Source: Avibacterium volantium_A | GTDB taxonomy: Bacteria; Pseudomonadota; Gammaproteobacteria; Enterobacterales; Pasteurellaceae | NCBI RefSeq assembly: GCF_049366555.1 | Contig: NZ_JBMMGT010000002.1 | Location: 1 to 64,000 of the forward strand | Direction of reading: 5' to 3' | DNA: 64,000 bases | Shown: in pieces, positions 1 through 8,784 of the stretch | Layout of the letters: every line of letters starts with the position of its first letter | How positions within the stretch are numbered: the stretch's first letter is position 1 | Made by a program: the position numbers and the translations under genes | Notes under the pieces: model-generated | What the model saw: the letters and a program-made list of their open reading frames with translations, nothing else | The model's database searches: none | What the model was told of the DNA's origin: nothing

Positions 1-9
1 ATTCACCTA

Positions 10-45
10 TTCATAAAAAGAAAAGATAGCTTATGCTATCTTTTC
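10..45 (-). terminator. rho-independent terminator of lysS
   Basis: A perfect 11-bp stem (20-30 with 35-45, arms GAAAAGATAGC / GCTATCTTTTC) encloses a TTAT loop. On the minus strand it is followed by TTTTT. It lies 15 bases past the lysS stop codon, so it most likely ends the prfB-fic-lysS transcript. Confidence 0.8.
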
Positions 46-59
46 TAATGTAATTTCTC

Positions 60-1568
60 TTACCCTTTGTTTTTCATCGCTGGGAATAAAATCACATCAC
101 GGATTGATGGAGCGTTAGCGAAAAGCATTGCTAAACGGTCGATGCCTAAGCCTTCGCCTGCGGTTGGTGGTAAGCCGTGTTCAAGTGCGGTAACAAAATC
201 GTCATCTTTGAACATCGCTTCATCATCGCCTGCTTCTTTTGCTGCAACCTGCGCATCAAAGCGTTCAGCTTGATCTTCTGCATCGTTAAGCTCTGAGAAG
301 CCGTTACCAATTTCGCGGCCACCGATAAATAGTTCAAAACGATCGGTCACTTCTGGGTTTTCATCATTACGGCGTGCTAATGGTGAAATTTCCGCAGGGT
401 GAGCCATTAAAAATGTCGGCTGGATTAAGTGATGTTCAGCTACTTCTTCAAAAATTGCATTGACGATAGAGCCTAATCCCCACGATTTTTGCACTTCAAT
501 GCCTAGCTTGGTAGCTAATGCTTTGGCGCGATCTAGATCATACAGATCTTCTTTCACAATGCCTTTATCTGCGCCGTATTTCAAAATCGCATCGTGCATT
601 GTGATACGCTCAAATGGCTTGCCAAAATCAAATTCATATTCGCCATAAGGGACGATAGTGGTGCCTAAAATATCCAAGGCTAACTTGCGTAACAACTCTT
701 CGGTGTTATCCATTAAATCGTGATAATCCGCATAGGCTTGGTAGTATTCAATCATTGTGAATTCAGGGTTATGACGTACAGAAACCCCTTCATTACGGAA
801 GTTACGGTTTAGCTCAAACACACGCTCAAAGCCACCGACAACAAGGCGTTTGAGGTAAAGTTCTGGCGCAATACGCAGATACATATCAATGTCTAAAGCA
901 TTGTGATGAGTTACAAACGGACGTGCTGCTGCACCGCCTGGGATCACTTGCAGCATTGGTGTTTCTACTTCAATAAAGCCTTTGCTGATGAAATATTCAC
1001 GCATTCCTGCAATCACTTTTGAACGGATAATAAAAGTGCGGCGAGATTCTTCGTTAGAAATAAGATCCAAATAACGCTGACGATAACGCATTTCTTGATC
1101 CGCAAGACCGTGGAATTTGTCTGGCAATGGGCGTAAGGCTTTGGTTAAAAGCTGAACTTCACTGGCACGAACGGTAAGTTCATTGGTTTTGGTTTTGAAT
1201 AGCGTCCCTTTCACGCCCACAATATCGCCCAAATCCCAGTTGCCCACGTCATCGGCATAAACGCCCTCAGGCAAGTTGTCGCGAGCAATATAAAGCTGAA
1301 TACGACCGCTCATATCTTGTAAGGTAACGAAAGTCGCTTTACCCATAATACGGCGTGTCATAATACGTCCGGCTACTTTCACTTCCACACTTTGTTCTTT
1401 CAAGGCTTCGGCATCAACCTCATCATATTGTTGATGTAAATCCTGCGCAAGCGCATCACGGCGGAAGGTATTTGGAAACGCATTGCCTTTTTTACGCAGT
1501 GCCGCTAATTTTTCACGGCGAACCAGCATTTCACCGTTTAAATCTAATTCTTGGGTTTGTTCAGTCAT
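60..1568 (-). CDS. lysS: lysyl-tRNA synthetase (class II)
   Basis: Charges tRNA-Lys with lysine in the cytoplasm. The 502-residue length fits bacterial class II LysRS. An N-terminal OB-fold anticodon-binding region (about residues 60-150) precedes the class II catalytic core. Motif 2 is visible as FRNEGVSVRHNPEFT and motif 3 as GLGIDRLAMLF near the C terminus. It starts with ATG. The gene is normally directly downstream of prfB; here a fic gene lies between them. An exact USS occurs at 183-191 inside the coding region. The 67-base gap upstream holds a 9-bp dyad (1611-1629), which may be a weak processing or pausing hairpin between fic and lysS. Identification is secure. Confidence 0.97.
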   Translation of the reverse strand: MTEQTQELDLNGEMLVRREKLAALRKKGNAFPNTFRRDALAQDLHQQYDEVDAEALKEQSVEVKVAGRIMTRRIMGKATFVTLQDMSGRIQLYIARDNLPEGVYADDVGNWDLGDIVGVKGTLFKTKTNELTVRASEVQLLTKALRPLPDKFHGLADQEMRYRQRYLDLISNEESRRTFIIRSKVIAGMREYFISKGFIEVETPMLQVIPGGAAARPFVTHHNALDIDMYLRIAPELYLKRLVVGGFERVFELNRNFRNEGVSVRHNPEFTMIEYYQAYADYHDLMDNTEELLRKLALDILGTTIVPYGEYEFDFGKPFERITMHDAILKYGADKGIVKEDLYDLDRAKALATKLGIEVQKSWGLGSIVNAIFEEVAEHHLIQPTFLMAHPAEISPLARRNDENPEVTDRFELFIGGREIGNGFSELNDAEDQAERFDAQVAAKEAGDDEAMFKDDDFVTALEHGLPPTAGEGLGIDRLAMLFANAPSIRDVILFPAMKNKG

Positions 1569-1610
1569 TTTGTTTTACCTTTATTAAAAAATAAAATTTG
1601 TTTGATTTTG

Positions 1611-1629
1611 AGATCACAAATTGTGATCT
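1611..1629. repeat. 9-bp inverted repeat in the fic-lysS gap
   Basis: AGATCACAA-A-TTGTGATCT is a perfect dyad with a one-base centre. Half-sites are oriented TCACA...TGTGA, the reverse of a CRP site, and no T-run follows on the minus strand, so it is neither a CRP operator nor a normal terminator. It may be a processing hairpin or an operator of an unknown regulator. Confidence 0.35.
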
Positions 1630-1635
1630 TAATGT

Positions 1636-2310
1636 TTATTTTGCTTTTTCCACAATCATCTCAATAGTATCTTGGACGCTTTTTTCCAGCAATATTTTCA
1701 TTTTTTCCACATCAGAAAAAGCATCGTAATACATTGGGCGATCTTCAAACTTTATTGTAGTCAGCGGATAACCTGCTTTGAGTAATTCTAAATTCAGTAA
1801 AAGCCGCCCAGTACGCCCATTTCCATCAATAAAAGGATGGATACGCTCAAAAGCGATGTGAAACTCTGCTAATTTATAGAAAAAATCTTGCTCGTCTTTA
1901 TTTTCATCTTTGCGGTGATAATTTTCTAAAATTTGTTCCAAACGTAAACTGATTTCAAAAGGCTCAGCGGTTTTCACATCAGTATTTAGAATTTCAACAA
2001 GCTGCGTTCTAAATCCTGTTCTTTCTGGTTCAACCAATGCCTGAATTTCACGAATGGTACGCAAAGATAAAGGTTCTTGGGCTTTTGCTAATTCAAAGAC
2101 AAAATGCAATGCACGATGATGATTTTCTACATCGCGAATATCTTTAAGGGGTTTTGATACGCCAAAACCATCTTTTAAAACGGTAACCGTTTCCCCTAAA
2201 GTCAGACTATTATTCTCAATTTTATTGGAATGATAATTATAGAAATAAATCAAATCATCATTAATAAAGGGCAGAGCCTTGAGAATTTTGTTGATGTCAT
2301 TCATTGTCAT
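1636..2310 (-). CDS. Fic domain protein, class II (self-inhibited) type
   Basis: Probable Fic enzyme, which would transfer AMP (or another nucleotide moiety) from a nucleotide to a target protein. The full catalytic motif HPFIDGNGRTGR is at residues 158-169, with the catalytic His158 and the phosphate-binding GNGR intact. An N-terminal SNKIEN (residues 28-33) fits the inhibitory pattern (S/T)xxxE(G/N) placed before the Fic core, which defines class II; Glu32 would block ATP in the resting state. No separate antitoxin gene is adjacent, consistent with built-in inhibition. It begins 15 bases after the prfB stop and precedes lysS by 67 bases, so it is probably cotranscribed with two translation genes. 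Two ATGs lie at 2310 and 2304. The target is unknown. Confidence 0.88.
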   Translation of the reverse strand: MTMNDINKILKALPFINDDLIYFYNYHSNKIENNSLTLGETVTVLKDGFGVSKPLKDIRDVENHHRALHFVFELAKAQEPLSLRTIREIQALVEPERTGFRTQLVEILNTDVKTAEPFEISLRLEQILENYHRKDENKDEQDFFYKLAEFHIAFERIHPFIDGNGRTGRLLLNLELLKAGYPLTTIKFEDRPMYYDAFSDVEKMKILLEKSVQDTIEMIVEKAK

Positions 2311-2325
2311 TTTGTTATCTTGAGT

Positions 2326-3424
2326 TTATAGCCCAGCCTTCAAACTCGCCTCAATAAATCTGTCCAAATCGCCGTCTAGCACGGCTTGGGTGTTGCGGTT
2401 TTCTACTCCAGTACGCAGATCTTTAATGCGTGAATCATCAAGCACATAAGAGCGAATTTGACTGCCCCAGCCAATATCGGATTTGTTGTCTTCCATTGCT
2501 TGCTTTTCGGCATTTTGCTTTTGCAATTCTAATTCGTAAAGCTTGGCTTTGAGCTGTTTCATCGCCTGATCTTTATTTTTATGCTGTGAACGATCGTTTT
2601 GACATTGCACCACAATACCGCTTGGAATATGGGTAATTCGCACCGCACTTTCGGTTTTATTCACGTGCTGACCGCCCGCACCAGATGCGCGATACACATC
2701 AATACGCAAATCCGCGGGATTGATTTCAATATCAATATTGTCATCAATTTCAGGATAAACAAAGGCAGCGCTGAAAGAGGTGTGGCGGCGATTATTGGAG
2801 TCAAAAGGGCTTTTACGCACTAAGCGGTGGATCCCTGTTTCGGTGCGTAGCCAACCAAATGCGTATTCGCCAGAAATGCGAATAGTGGCCGATTTTATAC
2901 CTGCGACATCGCCGTCTGAAACTTCCATTAATTCGGTTTTAAAGCCTTTGCTTTCCGCCCAGCGAAGATACATTCTCAGTAACATTTCTGTCCAATCTTG
3001 AGCTTCTGTTCCGCCAGAGCCTGCTTGCAGATCCACATAGCAATCGGCACTGTCGTGTACACCGCTGAACATTCGGCGAAATTCAAGCCCAGCGAGTTTT
3101 TGTTCTAGCTCGTCTAATTCGGCGACAGCTTCGTTGAAGGTGGCTTCGTCTTCCGCTTCAATGGCGAGTTCAAGCAAGCCGTCCACATCATCTAACCCTT
3201 GTTGCAAATTGTTGATGGTATTCACCACGCTTTCAAGGCTGGCACGCTCTTTGCCTAAGGCTTGGGCTTTTTCTGGCTCGTTCCACACATCGGGCTGTTC
3301 CAGCTCGGCATTCACTTCTTCTAAACGTTCGACTTTGCTATCAAAGTCAAAGATACCCCCTAAGGGTTGCCGTGCGTTCAGCGAGGTCGGCAATTTTATT
3401 TTTGATTGGATTAATTTCAAACAT
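2326..3424 (-). CDS. prfB: peptide chain release factor 2, with programmed +1 frameshift
   Basis: Release factor RF2, terminating translation at UGA and UAA. Translation starts at ATG 3424-3422, reads 25 codons ending LRGYL, and meets in-frame UGA at 3349-3347. The site has the classic layout: a Shine-Dalgarno-like AGGGGG (3361-3356), then TAT CTT TGA C. Skipping the T at 3349 gives GAC (Asp) and continues as DFDSKVERLEEV to the stop at 2326. The joined product is 365 residues, the same as E. coli RF2. SPF (stop-codon recognition, in RKSPFDSN) and GGQ (peptide release, in SGAGGQHVN) are both present. The longer open frame that begins MKLIQ at 3420 is an out-of-frame false start. An exact USS is at 2642-2650. 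The mechanism makes RF2 synthesis autoregulated. Confidence 0.95.
3346..3361 (-). promoter_or_regulatory. RF2 +1 recoding site
   Basis: On the minus strand the order is AGGGGG, TAT, CTT, TGA, C. The internal Shine-Dalgarno sequence and slow decoding of UGA followed by C push the ribosome from CUU into the +1 frame. This arrangement matches the E. coli prfB signal, and both frames give recognisable RF2 sequence on either side. Confidence 0.93.
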
Positions 3425-3584
3425 AAATTCAGTTCTATCTAATTTTGCATATAAGAGCCGAATTATATGCTATTTTAGCCCAATTTGGTAGGTCAATTAT
3501 GTTGAAAGCCTTTTCCTATTAGCTTGTTGATTGGGCTTGTGATAAAATCCGCCTTTCACAAGGAACAGACATCAGGAAAGAAAA

Positions 3585-4271
3585 ATGAAGAAAATCATTA
3601 CCGCACTTTCGTTAGCCACATTGTCGGTCTATGCCGTGGCGAGCGATGCGCAAATTGAAGCGCAACTAAAAAAACTTGGCGTATCACAAATGGAAATTAA
3701 GTCATCGCCGATCAATGGCTTAAAAACAGTTATCAGCAACGAAGGCATTTTTTACGCTTCCGAAGACGGCAAATATGTGCTGCAAGGTCAGCTATATGAA
3801 CTAACTGACAAAGGTGCGGTGGATTTAACAGGAAAATTTTTGCTAGATAAATTAAATAGTTATAAAAATGAAATGATTGTTTATCCAGCAAAAAATGAAA
3901 AATATGTGGTAACCGTGTTTATGGATATTACCTGCCATTATTGCCACTTATTACATCAACAACTTAGCCAATATAATGATTTAGGCATCACCGTTCGTTA
4001 CCTTGCATTTCCGCGCGGTGGCTTAAATAACAATACAGCAAAACAAATGGAAGCCATTTGGCAGGCGAAAGATCCTGCGCAAGCCTTAAATGAAGCGGAA
4101 AAAGGCAACTTGCCGAAAACCTTAAAAAATGCCAATATCGTGAAGAAACACTATGAACTTGGTGTGCAATTTGGTGTGCGTGGTACGCCAAGTATCATCA
4201 CGCCGAATGGTGAGCTGATTGGAGGATATTTACCGCCAAAAGAATTATTACAGGAATTGCAAGAAGAATAA
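3585..4271 (+). CDS. dsbC: thiol:disulfide isomerase DsbC
   Basis: Periplasmic disulfide isomerase that reshuffles wrong disulfides. A signal peptide (MKKIITALSLATLSVYAVA) is followed by an N-terminal dimerisation region and a thioredoxin-like domain. The active site is CHYC at residues 117-120 and the conserved cis-proline is in RGTPSI near the C terminus. These two are the only cysteines in the protein; the structural disulfide of E. coli DsbC is absent. An AGGAAAG ribosome site precedes the ATG. A USS (3600-3608) encodes part of the signal peptide. It is followed by recJ, the conserved neighbour in gammaproteobacteria. Confidence 0.94.
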   Translation: MKKIITALSLATLSVYAVASDAQIEAQLKKLGVSQMEIKSSPINGLKTVISNEGIFYASEDGKYVLQGQLYELTDKGAVDLTGKFLLDKLNSYKNEMIVYPAKNEKYVVTVFMDITCHYCHLLHQQLSQYNDLGITVRYLAFPRGGLNNNTAKQMEAIWQAKDPAQALNEAEKGNLPKTLKNANIVKKHYELGVQFGVRGTPSIITPNGELIGGYLPPKELLQELQEE

Positions 4272-4356
4272 GTGCGGTGGAATTTTGTCAAGTTTTTTTC
4301 TGGGCGAGCTAATTTGTTCGCCCAAAAATAGAGAGATTTAAGCCTATCAATTCAAT

Positions 4357-6078
4357 ATGAATAAAACAATCCAACGCCGCCCCATTAGCACAGCACAGCC
4401 GATTAGCGATCACCCTTTGCTTGATCGCCTTTATCGTGCGCGCCAAATCGAAAATCCGCAACAATTAGACCGCACTTTGAAAGCGATGCTTTCGCCACAC
4501 ACGTTATTTGGTATGGATAAGGCGGCGGAATTGTTGGCGCAAGCGCGTATAGCGCAAAAAAATATCGTGATCGTGGGGGATTTTGATGCCGATGGCGCAA
4601 CCAGTACGGCATTAACCGTAGTGGCGTTGCGTCAGCTTGGTTTCCAGCAGGTGGATTATCTTGTACCAAACCGTTTTGAGCAAGGCTATGGCTTAAGTGT
4701 TGAAGTGGCAAAGCAGGCACTAGAAAAAAATGTGGAAGTGCTAATCACAGTGGATAACGGCATTTCTTCCTTTGAAGGCGTGGCATTTTTGAAACAGCAG
4801 GGCGTGCAAGTGGTGGTGACGGATCACCATTTACCTGGCGAAATGCTGCCTGAAGCCGATGCCATTGTAAACCCGAATTTAGCGCAATGTGATTTCCCTT
4901 CTAAATCCTTAGCTGGCGTGGGCGTGGCGTTTTATGTGATGTTGGCATTACGCGCTAAATTACGCGAAAAAGGCTTATTTGATAGCAAAACTCAGCCTAA
5001 TTTCACCGAATTGCTTGATTTAGTGGCACTTGGCACAATTGCTGATGTAGTTCCGCTTGATCAAAATAACCGCATTTTAGCCTATCAAGGTTTACAGCGT
5101 ATCCGTGCAGGGCATTGCCGCTATGGGATTCAAGCCTTGGCGGAAGTGGCAAATCGTGATATGAGCCGTTTCAGTGCGTCAGATTTAGGCTTTGCCATTG
5201 CGCCACGTTTAAATGCCGCAGGGCGCTTGGATAATATGTCGGTTGGCGTGGAATTGTTATTGGCTGAAGATATGCCTACCGCGCGCGCTTTGGCCTTAGA
5301 GCTAGACGGCTTAAACCAAACGCGCAAAGAAATTGAGCAAGGAATGAAATTAGAAGCGCTAGAAATTTGCCGAAAATTGACCGCACTTACCCCACCGTTA
5401 CCCACAGGCATCGTGCTTTATCAAGCGGATTGGCACCAAGGCGTGTTGGGGATTTTAGCGTCAAGATTGAAAGATCAATTTCATCGCCCCATGATTGCCT
5501 TTACACAGGATCAAGCAGGCGTGCTTAAAGGCTCGGCACGCTCCATTGAGGGGCTGCACATTCGTGATGCGTTGGAACGGTTGCATTCTCGCCACCCTGA
5601 CATCATTTTGAAATTTGGTGGACACGCAATGGCAGCGGGATTGAGCATTCAAGAAGAAAAATTTAGTGATTTTCAACGCTTATTTAACGAGGTGGTGGAA
5701 GAGTGCTTAGACGAAAAAGATCTGCAAGGCGTAGTCTGGACGGACGGCGAACTGGCAAGCCAATTTATGAATTTGGATACTGCTGAGCTTCTCAAACAAG
5801 CAGGCCCTTGGGGACAAGCCTTCCCCGAGCCCGTGTTTGACGGTGAGTTTAAGCTCTTACAACAGCGTTTAGTGGGGGAGCGTCATCTTAAAATGATGGT
5901 TGAGCCGCAAAATGGCGGGCCATTACTCGATGCCATCGCATTTAACGTGGATACGCGTTATTATCCTGATCTTTCGTTAAAAAGGGTGAAATTAGCTTAT
6001 AAATTGGACGTCAATGAATATCGTGGACAACGCAATATTCAATTGTTGGTGGATTATATTGAACCTTTGGCAGAGTAG
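4357..6078 (+). CDS. recJ: single-stranded-DNA 5'-3' exonuclease RecJ
   Basis: Degrades single-stranded DNA 5' to 3' in recombination and mismatch repair. It belongs to the DHH phosphoesterase superfamily: motif I is DFDADGATST (metal ligands), motif III is VVTDHH, and the DHHA1 and OB domains follow, with a GGHAMAAG motif in the C-terminal half. The 573-residue length is normal. It lies 85 bases after dsbC and 9 bases before the DsbA-like gene, so the three genes and mtn are probably one plus-strand unit. USSs occur at 4469-4477 and 5380-5388. Confidence 0.96.
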   Translation: MNKTIQRRPISTAQPISDHPLLDRLYRARQIENPQQLDRTLKAMLSPHTLFGMDKAAELLAQARIAQKNIVIVGDFDADGATSTALTVVALRQLGFQQVDYLVPNRFEQGYGLSVEVAKQALEKNVEVLITVDNGISSFEGVAFLKQQGVQVVVTDHHLPGEMLPEADAIVNPNLAQCDFPSKSLAGVGVAFYVMLALRAKLREKGLFDSKTQPNFTELLDLVALGTIADVVPLDQNNRILAYQGLQRIRAGHCRYGIQALAEVANRDMSRFSASDLGFAIAPRLNAAGRLDNMSVGVELLLAEDMPTARALALELDGLNQTRKEIEQGMKLEALEICRKLTALTPPLPTGIVLYQADWHQGVLGILASRLKDQFHRPMIAFTQDQAGVLKGSARSIEGLHIRDALERLHSRHPDIILKFGGHAMAAGLSIQEEKFSDFQRLFNEVVEECLDEKDLQGVVWTDGELASQFMNLDTAELLKQAGPWGQAFPEPVFDGEFKLLQQRLVGERHLKMMVEPQNGGPLLDAIAFNVDTRYYPDLSLKRVKLAYKLDVNEYRGQRNIQLLVDYIEPLAE

Positions 6079-6087
6079 TGCAATCTG

Positions 6088-6756
6088 ATGTGGCGATTAA
6101 TTTTCTTTATCACAGGGCTTAGTTTTCTGCTCGCGCAAAGCGCAAGAGCGGAAAGCGAAACGCCACCCACCTTACAAATTAATCAATTTGAAGATGGACG
6201 GGATTATTTTTCCTATGAAGAACCGCTAGCCATTCCCACACGCGCAGATCATAAAATTCTGTTGCAATTTTTCTTTGACTACGATTGCCGAGTTTGTTCC
6301 GTGGCGCAGGATATTCTTAATTTATATAGCCAAATTAACCGTGATAACGTTGTGCTTATTGAAACGCCCGTGGCAACGGCAAAAGCGAATTTAACGGCAA
6401 ATATTTTCTATGCCCTACAAGCAATGAATGCGGAAAATGTGTCGGATTTACTGTTGTTTGAAAGCTCAGAAAAACAGCGTTACACCGAATTATCTCGTTT
6501 TTCTAACTTGCTAAAATGGCTACAAGCGCAACAGTTGGATATTGAGCAATTTCGCAAGCTGTATCATTCAGCAGGCGTGCGTTTGCAGGTGCGTGATGCC
6601 ATTCAACTGACCGAAGATTATGGCGTGTTTACCTATCCTTATTTAATTGTAGAAGGAAAATATGTGCTGACTGCAAGCACGCTTTATAACGATGATTACA
6701 GCTTTGCGGTGCTAGATTTTTTAATCAACAAACTATTACAAGAGAAAAAACAATGA
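6088..6756 (+). CDS. periplasmic DsbA-like thiol:disulfide oxidoreductase
   Basis: Secreted thioredoxin-fold protein of 222 residues. An N-terminal hydrophobic signal (MWRLIFFITGLSFLLAQSARA) precedes an FFFDYDCRVCSVA motif, giving a CRVC active site (around residues 69-72) after a beta strand, as in DsbA (usually CPHC). The cis-proline loop is FTYPYLIV. It therefore looks like a DsbA-family oxidase or reductase, with an unusual active-site dipeptide that would alter redox potential. The start is 9 bases after recJ with no clear ribosome site, suggesting translational coupling. Its last four bases overlap the mtn start (ATGA). Its substrate is unknown; the nearby dsbC hints at envelope disulfide chemistry. 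Confidence 0.8.
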   Translation: MWRLIFFITGLSFLLAQSARAESETPPTLQINQFEDGRDYFSYEEPLAIPTRADHKILLQFFFDYDCRVCSVAQDILNLYSQINRDNVVLIETPVATAKANLTANIFYALQAMNAENVSDLLLFESSEKQRYTELSRFSNLLKWLQAQQLDIEQFRKLYHSAGVRLQVRDAIQLTEDYGVFTYPYLIVEGKYVLTASTLYNDDYSFAVLDFLINKLLQEKKQ

Positions 6757-7445
6757 AAATCGGAATTGTAGGTGCGATGGCACAAGAAGTGGCTTATTTA
6801 TCTGAGCTAATGGAAAATAAAACCACTGCGCAAATTGGCGGTGCGACCATTTACCAAGGCACTATTAACGGCAAAGACATTGCTTTATTGCAATCGGGCA
6901 TTGGCAAAGTAGCCGCCGCAATGGGAACAACGGCGTTATTACAACTAGCACAGCCTGATGTGATTATTAACACCGGCTCGGCAGGTGGTGTGGCGCAAGG
7001 GCTAAAAGTGGGCGATGTGGTGATTTCAACCCAAACCGCGCATCACGATGCAGATGTTACCGCATTCGGCTATGAAAAAGGTCAGCTACCAAATTGCCCA
7101 GTGCGCTTTAATTCTGACGAAAATCTCACCGCACTTGCACAAAAAGTGGCGACTGCCCAAGGGCAAAAAGTGCATAAAGGCTTAATCTGCTCGGGCGACA
7201 GCTTTATCCACGGCGGTGAGCCCTTAGCACAAATTAAACAAGATTTTGCTGATGTGTTGGCAGTCGAAATGGAGGCCGCCGCCATTGCTCAAGTGTGCCA
7301 CGCTTTCAACGTACCGTTTGTTGTGGTACGCGCAATCTCTGATAGTGGAGATGGTGAGGCCAGTATGTCCTTTGAGGAATTTCTTCCCCTTGCCGCCAAA
7401 CAATCCTCTGCAATGGTCTTGGCGATGATTGATGGGTTGTCATAA
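6753..7445 (+). CDS. mtn: 5'-methylthioadenosine/S-adenosylhomocysteine nucleosidase
   Basis: Hydrolyses MTA and SAH to adenine plus the thioribose, in methionine salvage and in making the autoinducer-2 precursor. The 230-residue PNP-fold protein opens MKIGIVGAMAQEV with the catalytic Glu near residue 12. The ribose-binding VEMEAAA and the catalytic Asp loop ISDSGDGEAS follow. It overlaps the upstream gene by four bases and ends just before a strong terminator. A USS is at 7128-7136. Confidence 0.95.
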   Translation: MKIGIVGAMAQEVAYLSELMENKTTAQIGGATIYQGTINGKDIALLQSGIGKVAAAMGTTALLQLAQPDVIINTGSAGGVAQGLKVGDVVISTQTAHHDADVTAFGYEKGQLPNCPVRFNSDENLTALAQKVATAQGQKVHKGLICSGDSFIHGGEPLAQIKQDFADVLAVEMEAAAIAQVCHAFNVPFVVVRAISDSGDGEASMSFEEFLPLAAKQSSAMVLAMIDGLS

Positions 7446-7477
7446 TTTAAGCAGTAACCGAAAGAAGCCATAGCAAG

Positions 7478-7511
7478 AAGCCTTAGTATTTTTATATGCT
7501 AAGGCTTTTTT
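7478..7511 (+). terminator. rho-independent terminator of mtn
   Basis: Stem AAGCCTTAG (7478-7486) pairs with CTAAGGCTT (7499-7507), followed by TTTT on the plus strand. The T-run overlaps the uhpC stop codon on the other strand, so the two converging units share it. Confidence 0.85.
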
Positions 7512-8784
7512 AGTTTTGTGCTTTCAAAAATGGCAATAGCAATAATGCGATAAGAAAGGCACAGCAAGAAATCACCACAAAAAAACCATTCCAATGGAAA
7601 TATTGCATTACTACCGCGAGCGGATAGCCTGATAGTGCCGCACCTAAATAAGCAAATAGACCGATAAACCCTGTGGCTGCACCAGGGGATTTTTTATGTG
7701 AACATTCAGCCGCCGCCATTCCGATAAGCATCTGCGGGCCAAATACAAAAAATCCAATAGAAAAAAACACCGCACTTTGCAAAATAAAGATTTCTTGCAC
7801 CATTAACCATAGCGCCAAAATGGAAAAGAAAATACCAATGGCAAATAATAATGCCATTGGGCCACGATTACTGGAAAATAATTTATCTGATCCCCAACCA
7901 GCAACTAACGAGCCTAAAATACCACCAATTTCAAATAAAGAAATTGCACTATTAGCAGATACCAAATCGTAATGATACTTTTCAGTTAAATAAATATTTC
8001 CCCAGTCATTAATTGCGGTTCTTACAATATAAACAAGGGTATAACTTAGCGCCAAAAGCCAAATATATTTATTTAGGAAAACATAGCGATATAATATTTG
8101 TTGCCAAGAAAGATCTTTTCCCTCTTGCTCTTGAATTAACTCTAATTTATCTCTACGCCATTGCCCTATACTTGGTAAACCAAGGGATTCTGGCGTACCT
8201 CGTAAACGTAGAGCAAGGAATAAGGCAATAAAAATAGTGATAATTCCTGCAATAATAAAGCCATAACGCCAACTGTAATGCAAGGTTACATAGCCGATAA
8301 TTAACGGAATTAATGCACCACCCACGTTGTGAGCCGTATTCCAAACCGACCACCAAGCACCCCGCTCTGTGCGCGAATACCAAGTGGTGAGTAATTTAGA
8401 ACAAGCAGGCCAGCCCCAACCTTGAAACCACGCATTGAGAATCCACAAACTCATAAAAACCAATAATGAGCTTGATAATCCAAAGAAAATATTAATTACG
8501 CCACTAAAAAATAAGCCAATCGCCATAAAATAGCGTGGATTACTACGATCAGAAAATATCCCTGATAAAAATTTAGAAATGCCGTAAGTAATATAAAAGG
8601 CAGTAGTCATCATTCCAATATCATTTTTATCAATACCTAAATCAGCAATTAATGCAGGGACAGCATAGTTAAAACTTTTTCGTGTAAAATAAAAGCCTGC
8701 ATAGCCAATATACATCGCAAACATTAAATGAATGCGCCAATATTGATAACGTTGATTGATTTGCTGTTGTGTTTCTGTATTCAT
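7510..8784 (-). CDS. uhpC: hexose-phosphate sensor/transporter-like protein UhpC
   Basis: Major facilitator protein of the organophosphate:phosphate antiporter family, 424 residues with about 12 membrane segments. In E. coli, UhpC binds external glucose-6-phosphate and signals through the histidine kinase UhpB. The family signature region GYAGFYFTRKSFNYA lies in the first membrane segments. It is called UhpC rather than a transporter because it is fused into the uhpA-uhpB-uhpC unit and a much closer UhpT homologue lies upstream. The start overlaps the uhpB stop by one base (TAATG), indicating coupled translation. A USS is at 7769-7777. Confidence 0.88.
   Translation of the reverse strand: MNTETQQQINQRYQYWRIHLMFAMYIGYAGFYFTRKSFNYAVPALIADLGIDKNDIGMMTTAFYITYGISKFLSGIFSDRSNPRYFMAIGLFFSGVINIFFGLSSSLLVFMSLWILNAWFQGWGWPACSKLLTTWYSRTERGAWWSVWNTAHNVGGALIPLIIGYVTLHYSWRYGFIIAGIITIFIALFLALRLRGTPESLGLPSIGQWRRDKLELIQEQEGKDLSWQQILYRYVFLNKYIWLLALSYTLVYIVRTAINDWGNIYLTEKYHYDLVSANSAISLFEIGGILGSLVAGWGSDKLFSSNRGPMALLFAIGIFFSILALWLMVQEIFILQSAVFFSIGFFVFGPQMLIGMAAAECSHKKSPGAATGFIGLFAYLGAALSGYPLAVVMQYFHWNGFFVVISCCAFLIALLLLPFLKAQN

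Noticed and set aside
1611..1629. Palindrome AGATCACAA-A-TTGTGATCT considered as a CRP site
   Set aside because: Half-sites are in the order TCACA then TGTGA, opposite to the CRP operator.
3349..3420. Open frame starting MKLIQSKIKL as the prfB N terminus
   Set aside because: It is out of frame with the recognisable RF2 leader at 3424 and is explained by the programmed frameshift.
4301..4324. TGGGCGA/TCGCCCA hairpin between dsbC and recJ as a terminator
   Set aside because: There is no T-run on either strand and the genes are probably cotranscribed.
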